Assembly: GCA_032139905.1 (NCBI GenBank)
Contig: JAQJDB010000001.1
Location: 62,001-126,000, forward strand
DNA length: 64,000 nt
From: Nitrospira sp. MA-1
Lineage (GTDB): Bacteria > Nitrospirota > Nitrospiria > Nitrospirales > UBA8639
Reading direction: 5' to 3'
Shown here: positions 8,575-16,306 of the stretch, in pieces
Layout: each line of letters starts with the position of its first letter
Position numbering within the stretch: position 1 is the first letter of the stretch
Notes under the pieces: generated by a model
What the model was told of the DNA's origin: nothing
The model's database searches: none
The model's input: the letters and a program-made list of their open reading frames with translations, nothing else
Program-made: the position numbers and the translations under genes

Positions 8575-8800
8575 CCAATTCGGAATCTGCCATAATTGTT
8601 AAAAACCCTTGCTTTTTTACCTAAAAAAACCTTTTTTTTTTGTGGGCCTTCCTTCAAGGCGGAGAACGGATCGTTAGGGGCTTGGGAGAATGTTTCAGAA
8701 GGCAAATGGGAAGGGGTGTCTTACCCGTCAGAGGTAACCGCAGAAGAGAGATGATTAAACAATTGGATTGTTTAACCCTATTGATCCTTTGTGTATTCGG
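8575..8800 (+). repeat. imperfect direct repeat, copy A
   Basis: Blocks shared in order with 9845-10050 include TTAAAAACCCTTG / ATAAAAACCCTTG, GAAGGCAAATGGGAAGG / GGAAGGCAAAGCGGAAGG, AGGTAACCGCAGAAGA / AGGTGAACTCAGAAGA, and GGATTGTTTAACCC / GGGTTGTTTAATCT. Similarity is patchy, so this is either an old duplicated intergenic unit or part of a dispersed family. Confidence 0.35.
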
Positions 8801-8808
8801 GACGATAG

Positions 8809-9335
8809 GTTCGCTCAATCCGTTTTCTGATTGAAGATTTAATCCCCTCTATCTTTGCAAAAATCGATTTACCCTCGGGTCTCATTGTTGAGCTCTATGG
8901 GTTGCATCCTCGTCCTCCAAGTTTTGGACAGGATACAGAAGAGCGGGATGCGGAATTCCTAGATTACCGGGAGGTCGCCAATGAAGAAAAGCCGACTGTT
9001 GTCGGGCGACTTAAGTGATGTGGCTTGGTCTTATACAAAGTGTGTTTCAAAAATTGAGCGGATTAGTCGATCCCAGAATCGGTCGAGGATTTGACAATAC
9101 CTTTCACGCCAAGTACCCATCTTTCGCCTTCCGGTTGATCACATATTTCATACTCGGTCGTTTCGGGTGTGGAACATGAAGCAATTGGCCCATCTCGGCT
9201 CTGAACATCTGCCGATGTTTCGCGATATTAGCGTACGGAGTTGATAAGCCTCGCTATCCCAGGCCTCCTGAAACAGGCACAGAAGAACGGCAGGATGCTC
9301 AAGAAAAATTCACCAAAGGTAGGAAAACGCAATGA
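8809..9335 (+). pseudogene. degenerate coding-like fragments (unidentified)
   Basis: The frame 8809-9018 has no start codon but reads like protein: FLIEDLIPSIFAKIDLPSG, LYGLHPRPPSFGQDTEERD, AEFLDYREVANEEKPTV, stop. The frame 9210-9335 gives a related piece, LAYGVDKPRYPRPPETGTEE, RQDAQEKF. Both share Y-G...PRPP...TEERxDA. A third frame ahead of it (MKQLAHLGSEHLPMFRDI) also looks coding. They look like two decayed copies of one small gene. I cannot name the family. Confidence 0.3.
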
Positions 9336-9338
9336 CAT

Positions 9339-9388
9339 CCATCAACTGTGCCCCTGACGAGAAGTCCGGGGCACAAAGTTGTTGGATG
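9339..9388. terminator. hairpin downstream of the BON lipoprotein gene
   Basis: TGTGCCCC (9347-9354) pairs perfectly with GGGGCACA (9368-9375) around a 13-nt loop. Outer CAAC and CCATC have partners GTTG and GATGG, giving a long interrupted stem. It lies about 25-70 bp past the minus-strand stop at 9412. There is no T tract, so it may be a processing or stabilising hairpin rather than a classic terminator. The stem resembles that at 7683-7715. Confidence 0.5.
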
Positions 9389-9411
9389 GTTTTGGAATTT
9401 CGATGACCCTG

Positions 9412-9768
9412 TTAACTCTTTTGCGACATCGCTTTGGGTTTAATCGCTAATTTATTGACGACCTTCTGCACTCCCTCCGTCTTTTTGGCGATTTCCACCG
9501 CTCTATCGATCTGATTTTGTGTTTCAACGAATCCACTCAACATGACAGTGCTTCTGTACGTATCAACTTCAATTTCAAACGCATCTACGAGATCATCGGC
9601 AATCAAGGACGACTTCACCGATGAGGTAAGCACCGCGTCATCGACCGTGGTTCCCACGGTCCGGCCATGCGGATCACTGGCACATGCTGAAAATACAAAT
9701 GCACATGCCACACTTAACGCCACTAACATGGATTTGGCTCTCAGTTTGTTTGTGAAGGTGTTGGACAT
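9412..9768 (-). CDS. BON-domain lipoprotein
   Basis: 118 aa. A signal peptide with lipobox VFSAC (Cys at about residue 29) predicts a lipidated, envelope-anchored protein. It is followed by one BON domain (about residues 40-112): DDAVLTSSVKSSLIADDLVDAF, the typical STVMLSGFVETQNQIDRAVEIAKKTEGV and a VVNKL end. BON domains bind phospholipid or outer-membrane components and are common in OsmY-like stress proteins. The ATG has GGGAG upstream. The gene is monocistronic, flanked by a downstream hairpin. Confidence 0.88.
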   Translation of the reverse strand: MSNTFTNKLRAKSMLVALSVACAFVFSACASDPHGRTVGTTVDDAVLTSSVKSSLIADDLVDAFEIEVDTYRSTVMLSGFVETQNQIDRAVEIAKKTEGVQKVVNKLAIKPKAMSQKS

Positions 9769-9844
9769 AGCGTTTCTCCCTTTTTGAAATGAAAGTGTTT
9801 GGACACAGCCTTGATGCCATTCAACAATAGACTGAGTCAGTATG

Positions 9845-10050
9845 ATTCAAAGGGGAGCGAAGCAGAATTGATAAAAACCCTTGATTTCAGGCTTAAAATG
9901 CCTGGGGTTTTGGTTTTCTTTAGGTCAGGGACAAAAAAGATTATTAAAAGGCCTGAGAAAAAGGTTGGGAAGGCAAAGCGGAAGGAGGTAATAGCAGGTC
10001 GAGGTGAACTCAGAAGAACGTCATTTTATAAACCGGGTTGTTTAATCTCC
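9845..10050 (+). repeat. imperfect direct repeat, copy B
   Basis: Partner of 8575-8800 (see there). It lies upstream of the BON gene on that gene's own strand, as copy A lies upstream of the outer-membrane barrel gene. The copies may therefore be duplicated promoter-side DNA. Confidence 0.35.
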
Positions 10051-10359
10051 TTCTGCTTTTATCTGATCCAGGAGAGTTTCAACGGGGGTGGTGAGGTTTT
10101 TGCTGCGGTTGCAGGCCTGACAGGCCGGCACGACATTGCCTCTATTACTTTTTCCTTTCCTGGCCAAAGGCACCACATGATCCATAGTCAGGTTTTCCGC
10201 TCCCACCTGTTGATGACAAAAGTGGCACTCCCCTTTTTGGATTTGGGATTTCCACCATGGGGTCTTCCGTAATTTTTTCCCGCTTTCGCGCTCAATCCGT
10301 ATATGCCTTCGGATCGCGTCATCGTCACCTAGTGAGTAGAATTGTTCTGGTTGGGTCAT
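10042..10359 (-). CDS. HNH endonuclease family protein
   Basis: 105 aa with a complete HNH zinc-finger nuclease motif: CHFCHQQV (CxxC), LTMDHVVPLARKGKSNRGN (the catalytic D-H and the N), and CQACNRSK (CxxC), about residues 45-90. This is the stand-alone HNH type seen near phage and mobile DNA but also as a housekeeping protein. A 157-codon frame on the other strand overlaps it and is rejected. There is no clear ribosome site and no partner gene. Confidence 0.85.
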   Translation of the reverse strand: MTQPEQFYSLGDDDAIRRHIRIERESGKKLRKTPWWKSQIQKGECHFCHQQVGAENLTMDHVVPLARKGKSNRGNVVPACQACNRSKNLTTPVETLLDQIKAEGD

Positions 10360-10585
10360 AAGGGAAGGGAGCCTCTGTTCATATTAATTGATTCGGACTG
10401 GTGATCATGGAAATCAGGTGCCGGGTCAACCTGGTTTGGAAGATTGTAGCGCTTGGGTCGGCGCTTTTTAAAGACAAGGAGGTTTTTAGGCCTGGGCACA
10501 GATCCTTCGCGGGGCCTCAGGATCACAATGTAGGAGAGGTCTACTGCAGTTTGCAGGATTGATGTGGGAATTGAAGGTTGTGTGA

Positions 10586-11386
10586 TTAATCCAGCGCGAG
10601 GGTCAGGCATTTGGCGGAGCCACCGGCCTTGAGGAATTCATCCAGTTCCACAGGATGGGTGATATAGCCCCGTTTGTGTAACCATGCCATCGTTTCCGGA
10701 CATCCGGTCGGCAGAACGACATGGCGGTCGATACAGACCGCATTGCAGGCAAATCGCTCGCCTTCCTGGGATGGGACTGCAAATCGTTTGTCCGGTTCTA
10801 TACGAGAAGCCAGCACAGTTTGGGCGTACGTATCGAAACAGGGGGGATAGTAGAGAAGCTCTCCTCCGCTGAGGGGACAAAAGCAGGTATCCAGATGATA
10901 AAACCGTTGGTCCACCAATTCCACAGGCATGATTTCTTTCTGGAAAATTTCCGACAACTGGACATAGGCGCTGATATCACTCCGTTGCCGGTAGCCGCCG
11001 ATCCAGAAATCCGGAAATCCCAATAAGTCCCCGGCCCCTTCAAAGTTTATGTCGGGGTCAAGGTTGATGACTTCATAGCCCTTTTTGGTGAACCAATCAA
11101 TGAAATGCCGCTCCTCACCCTGCCGTTCCGGGTGGCGGAATTGGCTGGGAACAGCCTTGCCCCCATGGAGGACACCCGCATTGGCGGTAAACACCAAATC
11201 AGGTAGTTTTGGTATCGGTTCCATAAATTCGAGTTTGACTCCAACCTCGTTCTCCAGTACCTGGGTCAGCGTTTTCCATTGGGTTCTGGCGCGATCTCCA
11301 TTGGATTGATTCGACACTCTCATCCATGGATTAATCTCATATTCGATACCAAAATAATCCGGGGGGCACATCAATAAACGGCTCAT
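10586..11386 (-). CDS. arginine dihydrolase-like amidinotransferase-fold enzyme
   Basis: 266 aa of the guanidino-group-modifying (PP-fold) superfamily, cytoplasmic. Its N-terminus MCPPDYFGIEYEINPWM is like the catalytic N-terminal domain of the cyanobacterial arginine dihydrolase ArgZ/AgrE. Candidate active-site residues are N19 (INPWM), N69 (TANAG), H164 (HLDTCFCPL) and C260 (SAKCLTL). Asparagines at the first two positions are what I recall separating dihydrolases (arginine to ornithine, CO2 and two NH3) from deiminases. It starts 15 bp after the LOR/SDH gene stops, on the same strand, so the two form an operon matching the two halves of AgrE. Dimethylarginine dimethylaminohydrolase is the alternative call. 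Confidence 0.75.
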   Translation of the reverse strand: MSRLLMCPPDYFGIEYEINPWMRVSNQSNGDRARTQWKTLTQVLENEVGVKLEFMEPIPKLPDLVFTANAGVLHGGKAVPSQFRHPERQGEERHFIDWFTKKGYEVINLDPDINFEGAGDLLGFPDFWIGGYRQRSDISAYVQLSEIFQKEIMPVELVDQRFYHLDTCFCPLSGGELLYYPPCFDTYAQTVLASRIEPDKRFAVPSQEGERFACNAVCIDRHVVLPTGCPETMAWLHKRGYITHPVELDEFLKAGGSAKCLTLALD

Positions 11387-11401
11387 GGTATGGGTACCCT
11401 G

Positions 11402-12640
11402 CTATCCTTTCCAGCCGAGTTCACGGGCCAATTCCCATAAAAAAGAAGAAGAATCCATCACCAGTCCGACGGCTTGGAAGCTTCCACGGTCACTCAGTTT
11501 TGTGGGAACGGCAGGATTGATATCGACACAGACGGTTGGTGATGACGCCGGTAGCAAATTTCCAGTCGCCACGGCATGCAGGGTGGAGGCCACCAACAGG
11601 GCCAACCCCACGCCGGGAATGGCAGCGCGCATGGCCTCTTGGGCTTTGATGGAATCGGTGATGACGTCAGGCAAAGGGCCATCGTCCCGAATCGTCCCGG
11701 CCAGCACCATCTGGACCCCCTGTCGTATGCAGGCGGCCATGATTCCATCTTTGATTAATCCGCTTTCGATGGCTTTTCGGATGCTTCCCAGGGCCCGCAC
11801 ACGATTGATGGTGCGAAGGTGGTGCTCATGTCCGTGAGGCATGGAACGGCCAATACCCAGATTGTATCCTAAGGACGTTCCATATAGGCTGGCTTCCATG
11901 TCGTGAGCGGCCAGGGCGTTTCCGCAAAACAGAACATGGATGTATCCCGCTTCGATGATCCATGCCAGGGCTTCCCGGCCTCCCGCATGGATGATGGCCG
12001 GACCACCCGCAAACAACACCTTACCGGACCCTTTTCCCTCTTTTCGTTGTTGTTGAATGGCCTTCATCCGTTTGGCCACGTCGGCGATGATATGGTGGTG
12101 AGGACGTTCGGAAGAAACCTGGGCGTCCATGAATCCGAACACATCCCGTTCTTTTGGTCGTTCCAGCGGGAATACCCGAACTCCTTTTCTCCCCGTGACG
12201 ACCAGGTCGCCTTTTTTCACCGAGCCCATGGGAAGCATCTGTGCGGAAAGTGGAGAGGGCTTGAGTCTAATCGCCACATCCATTTCGGGTTGCGGGACAT
12301 CGATCCAGCTTCCTTGCCACCGTATTTGAGTGGCTAGATGAGATGTCGCGTAAAAATCCTCCGGTAAAATCCCATCAGCCGGTGCTGGCTCGACCGTGCA
12401 GTCCTCTTCGGTTTCAACCACTGCCCCATGCGGCTGAATGGTTTTCAGGATTTCCTGTAATAACTCCATGGTGGGAGCTTCAATCAGGATGGTGGCATGG
12501 GATGTGTCCTCCCGCCGGGTTCCCACCGTCACTTCCGAGAGGGTAAAGGTTCCCCCCAACATGACAATCGCATCCAGGACCTTTGCTAAGATCAATGAAT
12601 CAATGATATGCCCTTGGATGGTGATGGGTTGAACGATCAT
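11402..12640 (-). CDS. LOR/SDH-type ornithine cyclodeaminase (TIGR00300-like)
   Basis: 412 aa, cytoplasmic. The N-terminal part (about 1-100) matches the LOR/SDH bifunctional-enzyme conserved region, with two ferredoxin-like units (HIIDSLILAKVLDAIVMLGG and SHATILIEAP). The C-terminal Rossmann-like part has VLFAGGPAIIHAGG (about 206-219), LFCGNALAAHDMEA and GHEHHLRTINRVRALGS (about 268-284). Homologues convert ornithine to proline and ammonia using NAD as a catalytic cofactor, and form the C-terminal half of cyanobacterial AgrE. It is the first gene of the pair with the arginine dihydrolase-like gene. Saccharopine dehydrogenase-related activity is possible but less likely. Confidence 0.82.
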   Translation of the reverse strand: MIVQPITIQGHIIDSLILAKVLDAIVMLGGTFTLSEVTVGTRREDTSHATILIEAPTMELLQEILKTIQPHGAVVETEEDCTVEPAPADGILPEDFYATSHLATQIRWQGSWIDVPQPEMDVAIRLKPSPLSAQMLPMGSVKKGDLVVTGRKGVRVFPLERPKERDVFGFMDAQVSSERPHHHIIADVAKRMKAIQQQRKEGKGSGKVLFAGGPAIIHAGGREALAWIIEAGYIHVLFCGNALAAHDMEASLYGTSLGYNLGIGRSMPHGHEHHLRTINRVRALGSIRKAIESGLIKDGIMAACIRQGVQMVLAGTIRDDGPLPDVITDSIKAQEAMRAAIPGVGLALLVASTLHAVATGNLLPASSPTVCVDINPAVPTKLSDRGSFQAVGLVMDSSSFLWELARELGWKG

Positions 12641-12862
12641 TTTTTTATTTTACCATGAAATTCTGCAAAGGCGTGAAGTGAAAATCGATTGGGGTTTATT
12701 AGCCTCGCATGATGTTGAAAAGGTGTTTGGATAGTGTTCGCTCAAGACGACATGGCAATGTCTATCTGCCCAACATAAAGGAAATCGCAGAAGTATCATT
12801 CTCATGCGTTTCCTTACAGTGCTATACTATGACCATCTATCATTTGCCAGGGGGAACCAAGT

Positions 12863-13492
12863 TTGAATCATCATCTTTGTACTGTTCTTCTCATTGCTGG
12901 ACTCGCGGGGTGCTATGGAGAGCAGATCCTTCAGACTACGGCCTGGGCTTCTTCCGGCACGGATGTCTTTCAATCTTTCACTCAACACATCGGCGCACAA
13001 ATCGGAAAAGATAAACAGGAATTTGCCATCGCTGATTCCTGTACGGTCTATTTTTATCAACATTTGAAAAAGAAACCACGCCCAGAAGTTGAGCGCATTC
13101 ATTTCTCCCCCATCTCCTCAAAAACAGGGCTTGATTATGATTGTGGGAAGCTCTTTCCCGAGGGACTGGAGCAGGCCCGGCAGGCCTTTGGGAACATGCA
13201 ACAGCGGCTTTCCCTCAGCCTCACCTTTTATCAAATGGCTTTAGTGGGAGACGGGGATGATAATCAGGAATATAGTGCGCAGGAAATTCAGGATGTGCTG
13301 GCAGCCTTCGGGCTACCGTATCTTGATGGACTTCCTCATGGAGGGTATGTCATAGCCCTGACCGGTCTGTTCGATACCATTCGCCAGGATCTTCAATTCA
13401 AAATCCTGATGGAGGGGATGCAGGAGTTGATGAACAAGGGGTATCGCTTTACCAAGGCTGATCAGGCGGCATTGAATCGGAAGCTGAATTGA
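12863..13492 (+). CDS. putative lipoprotein of unknown function
   Basis: 209 aa from a TTG start preceded by AGGGGGA at about 8 nt. A short signal peptide with lipobox IAGLAGC puts the lipidated Cys at about residue 17. The mature protein is mixed alpha/beta, with a KPRPEVERIHFSPI segment and a helix-rich C-terminus (MEGMQELMNKGYRFTKADQAAL). No family recognised. It stands alone, upstream of a convergent HEAT-repeat gene. Confidence 0.65.
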   Translation: MNHHLCTVLLIAGLAGCYGEQILQTTAWASSGTDVFQSFTQHIGAQIGKDKQEFAIADSCTVYFYQHLKKKPRPEVERIHFSPISSKTGLDYDCGKLFPEGLEQARQAFGNMQQRLSLSLTFYQMALVGDGDDNQEYSAQEIQDVLAAFGLPYLDGLPHGGYVIALTGLFDTIRQDLQFKILMEGMQELMNKGYRFTKADQAALNRKLN

Positions 13493-13515
13493 TAGGTCAT
13501 GGAGGGGGAATCGTT

Positions 13516-14166
13516 CTATCGTATTCGTTCTAACGCTTCTTGTGAGCGGCTGCGGACAGTCTGGTCCCAGTCTTCTTTCATCTTTTCTTCCAATTTCGCC
13601 TTCGCGTCTTGAGCCCGCATGCGACCCAGGGCTAATGCGGCGCAGGCTCGCACATGGGCATGGTCATCTTCCAACGCCCGGATCAATAAAGGGATCGAGG
13701 GTTGATGTTTCAAGATTCCCAGGTAACTGGCTGACATTCCCCGTATGCGATGTTGTTTGTCACCTATAGCCGTCTTCAACGTCCAAATAAAGAGTTCCGC
13801 CATCGGTTCGGAAACGGTCTCCAATCCTTCTACTTCGAATTGGTTCACTTCAATAAGGGTAAAGGCGAGATCTCGTCGTTTTTGGGCTGAGGGTTCTTTT
13901 TGAAAGCGTTGGAGGAGCCGATCGCGAAGCTGAAGGCGCTCTTTGCGAGCCTGCCATTTTTTTGTGCCAACCCATATGCTTACTCCCAATACGAGAATGC
14001 CTCCGAGTATCGGGAGGATCTCCTCGGTGATGTAATCCTGAGTGTCGAAAGTCAGATGATGCCATGTCCAAATGCCTGCTACGATGAGCCCCAGAACTAA
14101 CAGGCCGAAAAACAGGTTGATGGAACGGGTTGCTTCGGGTTGGGTTGCCATACGGGGGGTAGTCAT
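13516..14166 (-). CDS. HEAT-repeat membrane protein
   Basis: About 216 aa from the ATG at 14166 (MTTPRMATQ); the longer frame needs a TTG. Two transmembrane helices occur near the N-terminus (LFFGLLVLGLIVAGIWTW and ILPILGGILVLGVSIWV), followed by a basic linker (KKWQARKERLQLRDRL). A cytoplasmic domain ends in HEAT-like repeats (HQPSIPLLIRALEDDHAHVRACAALALGRMRAQDAKAKLEEKM). The role is unknown; HEAT repeats bind proteins. It is transcribed divergently from the metallohydrolase at 14200. Confidence 0.7.
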   Translation of the reverse strand: MTTPRMATQPEATRSINLFFGLLVLGLIVAGIWTWHHLTFDTQDYITEEILPILGGILVLGVSIWVGTKKWQARKERLQLRDRLLQRFQKEPSAQKRRDLAFTLIEVNQFEVEGLETVSEPMAELFIWTLKTAIGDKQHRIRGMSASYLGILKHQPSIPLLIRALEDDHAHVRACAALALGRMRAQDAKAKLEEKMKEDWDQTVRSRSQEALERIR

Positions 14167-14199
14167 CAGGGAGTTTTTATTTACCGGCAAGGTCGAACA

Positions 14200-14973
14200 A
14201 TGAAGGTCACCATACTAGGTTCAGGAACGAATATTCATCCTACCCGCGCTGCCGCCGGGTATGTAGTCGAGACGGACCGGCCTATTCTACTGGATTTTGG
14301 TCCGAGAACGCTCTCAAATTTATTACAAACCGGCATAGATCGCCATACGATCCAATACTTACTCTTTACCCATTACCATTCGGACCATTTTTCTGATTTT
14401 ATTCCATTTTTCTTTGATGCGGTGTGCCATTCAAAGTTTGCGGCCGTTCGACCGGACCTCACCATTTATGGTCCACCTGGAACGAAACGACTCTTTCGGA
14501 CGATTTTCCGGACATTCCCTAATTTTTCAGATCCACCTTTTCAGGTGATCCTCAAAGAGGTCAAGGATCGGTCGTTTTTGATTGGCCATACGCAGATCAC
14601 GCCCTTGCCCATGACCCATTCTGAGCAACAGACCTGTCTCGGCTATCGTCTTGAATATCAGGGCCGGTCAGCGGCCTTTTCGGGAGATGCGATGGTTTCA
14701 CCGAATCTAGTGAGGCTCTGTCAGGATACTGATCTGGCAGTCTTGGACTGCTCTTTTTCGTCTCATCAGCCAGGTGGATCGCATATGCATGCGGAAGAAT
14801 GTGGAAAAATAGCAGAACAGGCCAATGCTAAAAAACTTGTGCTTTCGCATTTTTATGAGGCAGCCGACCGGTCGAATGTCGTGGCCCAAGCCCGCCGATT
14901 TTTCTCAGGCCCCATCATTAAAGGAAAAGACCTCCTGACCTTCCAGATAGCAAAGGCCTCCAAGGTGGCCTAG
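14200..14973 (+). CDS. RNase Z-like metallo-beta-lactamase-fold hydrolase
   Basis: 257 aa from MKVTILGSGTNIHPTRAAAGY. The metal-binding motif THYHSDHFSDF (about residues 55-65) and later H residues (MTHSEQQ, SGDAMVS with the bridging Asp, SHFYEAAD) complete a two-zinc site. Overall it resembles the ribonuclease Z/arylsulfatase branch, with the short AFSGDA motif. It lacks the long exosite arm typical of tRNase Z, so the substrate may not be tRNA. It is divergent from the HEAT gene with about 33 bp between starts. Confidence 0.82.
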   Translation: MKVTILGSGTNIHPTRAAAGYVVETDRPILLDFGPRTLSNLLQTGIDRHTIQYLLFTHYHSDHFSDFIPFFFDAVCHSKFAAVRPDLTIYGPPGTKRLFRTIFRTFPNFSDPPFQVILKEVKDRSFLIGHTQITPLPMTHSEQQTCLGYRLEYQGRSAAFSGDAMVSPNLVRLCQDTDLAVLDCSFSSHQPGGSHMHAEECGKIAEQANAKKLVLSHFYEAADRSNVVAQARRFFSGPIIKGKDLLTFQIAKASKVA

Positions 14974-15477
14974 ACTTGAGGGCGATCCTATAACCCTCGC
15001 CTGCAGGTCGGCCAAACGGGCTGAGGCTCAAAGCAAAAAGCGGACCTTGTCCGATCCGCGAGTTGGTCCGCCCCTCCGTGGCTTGCGTCAGCACGATTCC
15101 ATGTGCCGACCTGGGCGAAAATGGTTTTGGGTCCTTTTGCTCCACAACAAAGGTTGCGCCTTTCGGGAGGCGTTAGTGAAAACTCGGCTGCCGCTCCGCC
15201 CCCCCCTTCAAAGTGCCATGGGCAAACCCCAACACATGAAGGAGAAGAAAAATGTCAGGCGGAGAAAACTACCAAAAACAGACCGCAATTTTAAACTGAT
15301 GCTAAGAGCGACATTTCTCCTGTACCAGATTGAGGATTTTTGCTGCACTTCCTCATGCAAGGAAAAATTTTTCTGGAAAATCAAATTGATTCCTTCTAGA
15401 TATTTGGCACAGGTCTTGAGTATTTCAAGTTGTGCAATGTTTCAATAACCGAATTAATCTTTTACAAAGGAGTCTTT
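14974..15477. other. spacer of about 500 bp before the cupredoxin gene
   Basis: GC-rich in its first half, AT-rich in the last 150 bp, where the promoter of the cupredoxin gene should lie. A repeat block at 15205-15270 recurs at 16179-16248. Frames over this stretch have no ribosome site and are not called. Confidence 0.5.
15205..15270 (+). repeat. dispersed intergenic repeat, copy A
   Basis: CCTTCAAAGTGCCATGGGCAA and the following AGGAGAAGAA...GTCAGGCGGAG align with 16179-16248 (CCTTCCAAGTGCCAAGGGCAA..., CGGAGAAGAA...GGCAGGCGGAG), about three quarters identical by eye. The two copies flank the cupredoxin gene in direct orientation. Confidence 0.5.
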
Positions 15478-15948
15478 ATGATTCACATTTCTAAAAGCCT
15501 AACTTCCATTTTGGGCATAATGTTTTTAGTAATGTTTGGATCCACGCTGGCGGTTGCAGGCTCCACGATTAATGTCACGATTAAGGACAACGGCTACCAT
15601 ATTATAGGTAGCTCCTCCGGGACCCGGGCTCCAGGTTTTTCGATGGCGGCTGGTGAGGAAAACGTGATCATTTTAAAAAACGAAAACCATACTAATCATT
15701 CCTTTGTCTCGAAAGCATTTAAGGCAATGGATGTAGTGGTCACTGGAGAAGCGGAGGGGGTAAAAGATGGAGATGCCACCGGGTGGATAGTGGAGCCAGG
15801 CAAGAGCATCCAGCTCAAATTTATCCCTCCGGTGGGGAAGGATTTTTCAGGCAGCTGGGATGTTTTCTATTGCACCATTCACGGGAAAGACAAAATGATG
15901 GGTGAAATAGTCGTTGCCGATACCAGAGGAGGAGCTGGCGCTTTTTGA
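15478..15948 (+). CDS. small exported cupredoxin (type 1 copper-like)
   Basis: 156 aa from the ATG at 15478, preceded by AAAGGAG at 7 nt, which decides against the upstream in-frame start. The signal peptide ends about STLAVAGS. The mature domain is a cupredoxin beta-sandwich with possible copper ligands H in NHTNHSFV and C, H and M in FYCTIHGKDKMMGEIVV (C-x2-H-x4-M). Such proteins shuttle electrons in the periplasm. A strong terminator follows, so it is probably expressed alone. It could be a redox carrier linked to the organism's energy metabolism, but nothing next to it proves that. Confidence 0.82.
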   Translation: MIHISKSLTSILGIMFLVMFGSTLAVAGSTINVTIKDNGYHIIGSSSGTRAPGFSMAAGEENVIILKNENHTNHSFVSKAFKAMDVVVTGEAEGVKDGDATGWIVEPGKSIQLKFIPPVGKDFSGSWDVFYCTIHGKDKMMGEIVVADTRGGAGAF

Positions 15949-15975
15949 TCTTCAATCAGGATGTTGAAACCAATC

Positions 15976-16012
15976 GGGTCGCTGGAATAATAAATTTCAG
16001 CGACCCTTTTTT
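15976..16012 (+). terminator. rho-independent terminator after the cupredoxin gene
   Basis: GGGTCGCTG (15976-15984) pairs with CAGCGACCC (15998-16006), a perfect 9-bp stem with a 13-nt AT-rich loop, followed by a run of T residues (TTTTTTATTT). Confidence 0.9.
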
Positions 16013-16178
16013 ATTTATACCAATGTATTGAAAATGGGGGGTACCCAGTAGCAAGTTCTGACAAGTGAGCACACCACTCCTCTCTCGTTTGTTCTTTTGC
16101 TAAAGCCGTCTGCTTTTCTCTGCCGTGCGGCCTCCGATTCGGGTCTGGGTCTTCATGGATGAGGCGCCGAAATCCGGC

Positions 16179-16248
16179 CCTTCCAAGTGCCAAGGGCAAC
16201 TCCCAGAATACGGAGAAGAAGCTAAACGGCAGGCGGAGGAAAAATCTC
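16179..16248 (+). repeat. dispersed intergenic repeat, copy B
   Basis: Partner of 15205-15270. On the minus strand a frame across it would give a hydrophobic stretch (FFLRLPFSFFSVFWELPLAL), but without a start or neighbours this is treated as chance. Confidence 0.5.
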
Positions 16249-16306
16249 AACAAAGGATTCGAACCCGTTAGTGAGGTAAAGGACTAACGGATATGACCTG
16301 TCGTGG

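Larger units (their letters stand above)
8351..9338. other. long spacer, about 1 kb, without a convincing intact gene
   Basis: AT-rich first third with A/T homopolymers near 8610-8640, probably including the promoter of the outer-membrane gene at 7745. A 64-codon frame at 8640-8834 has no good start and lies in an imperfect repeat shared with 9845-10050, so it is not called. Coding-like fragments lie at 8809-9018 and 9210-9335 and are described separately. Confidence 0.5.

Noticed and set aside
8640-8834. 64-codon frame in the spacer
   Set aside because: No ribosome site and it lies inside the imperfect repeat shared with 9845-10050, where the frame is not kept.
9799-10272. 157-codon plus-strand frame
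   Set aside because: It overlaps the HNH gene on the other strand over most of its conserved motif, lacks a family pattern and includes an intergenic repeat; the HNH reading is clearly real.
10356-10610. 84-codon minus-strand frame after the arginine dihydrolase gene
   Set aside because: Low-complexity basic/proline composition, overlaps the end of the real gene by 25 bp, no ribosome site and no recognised domain.
16255-16292. tRNA-like GGATTCGAACCC sequence (T-arm on the minus strand)
   Set aside because: No acceptor, D or anticodon stem can be built around it; the adjoining CCGTTAG/CTAACGG is an ordinary small hairpin after the SirB1-like gene.
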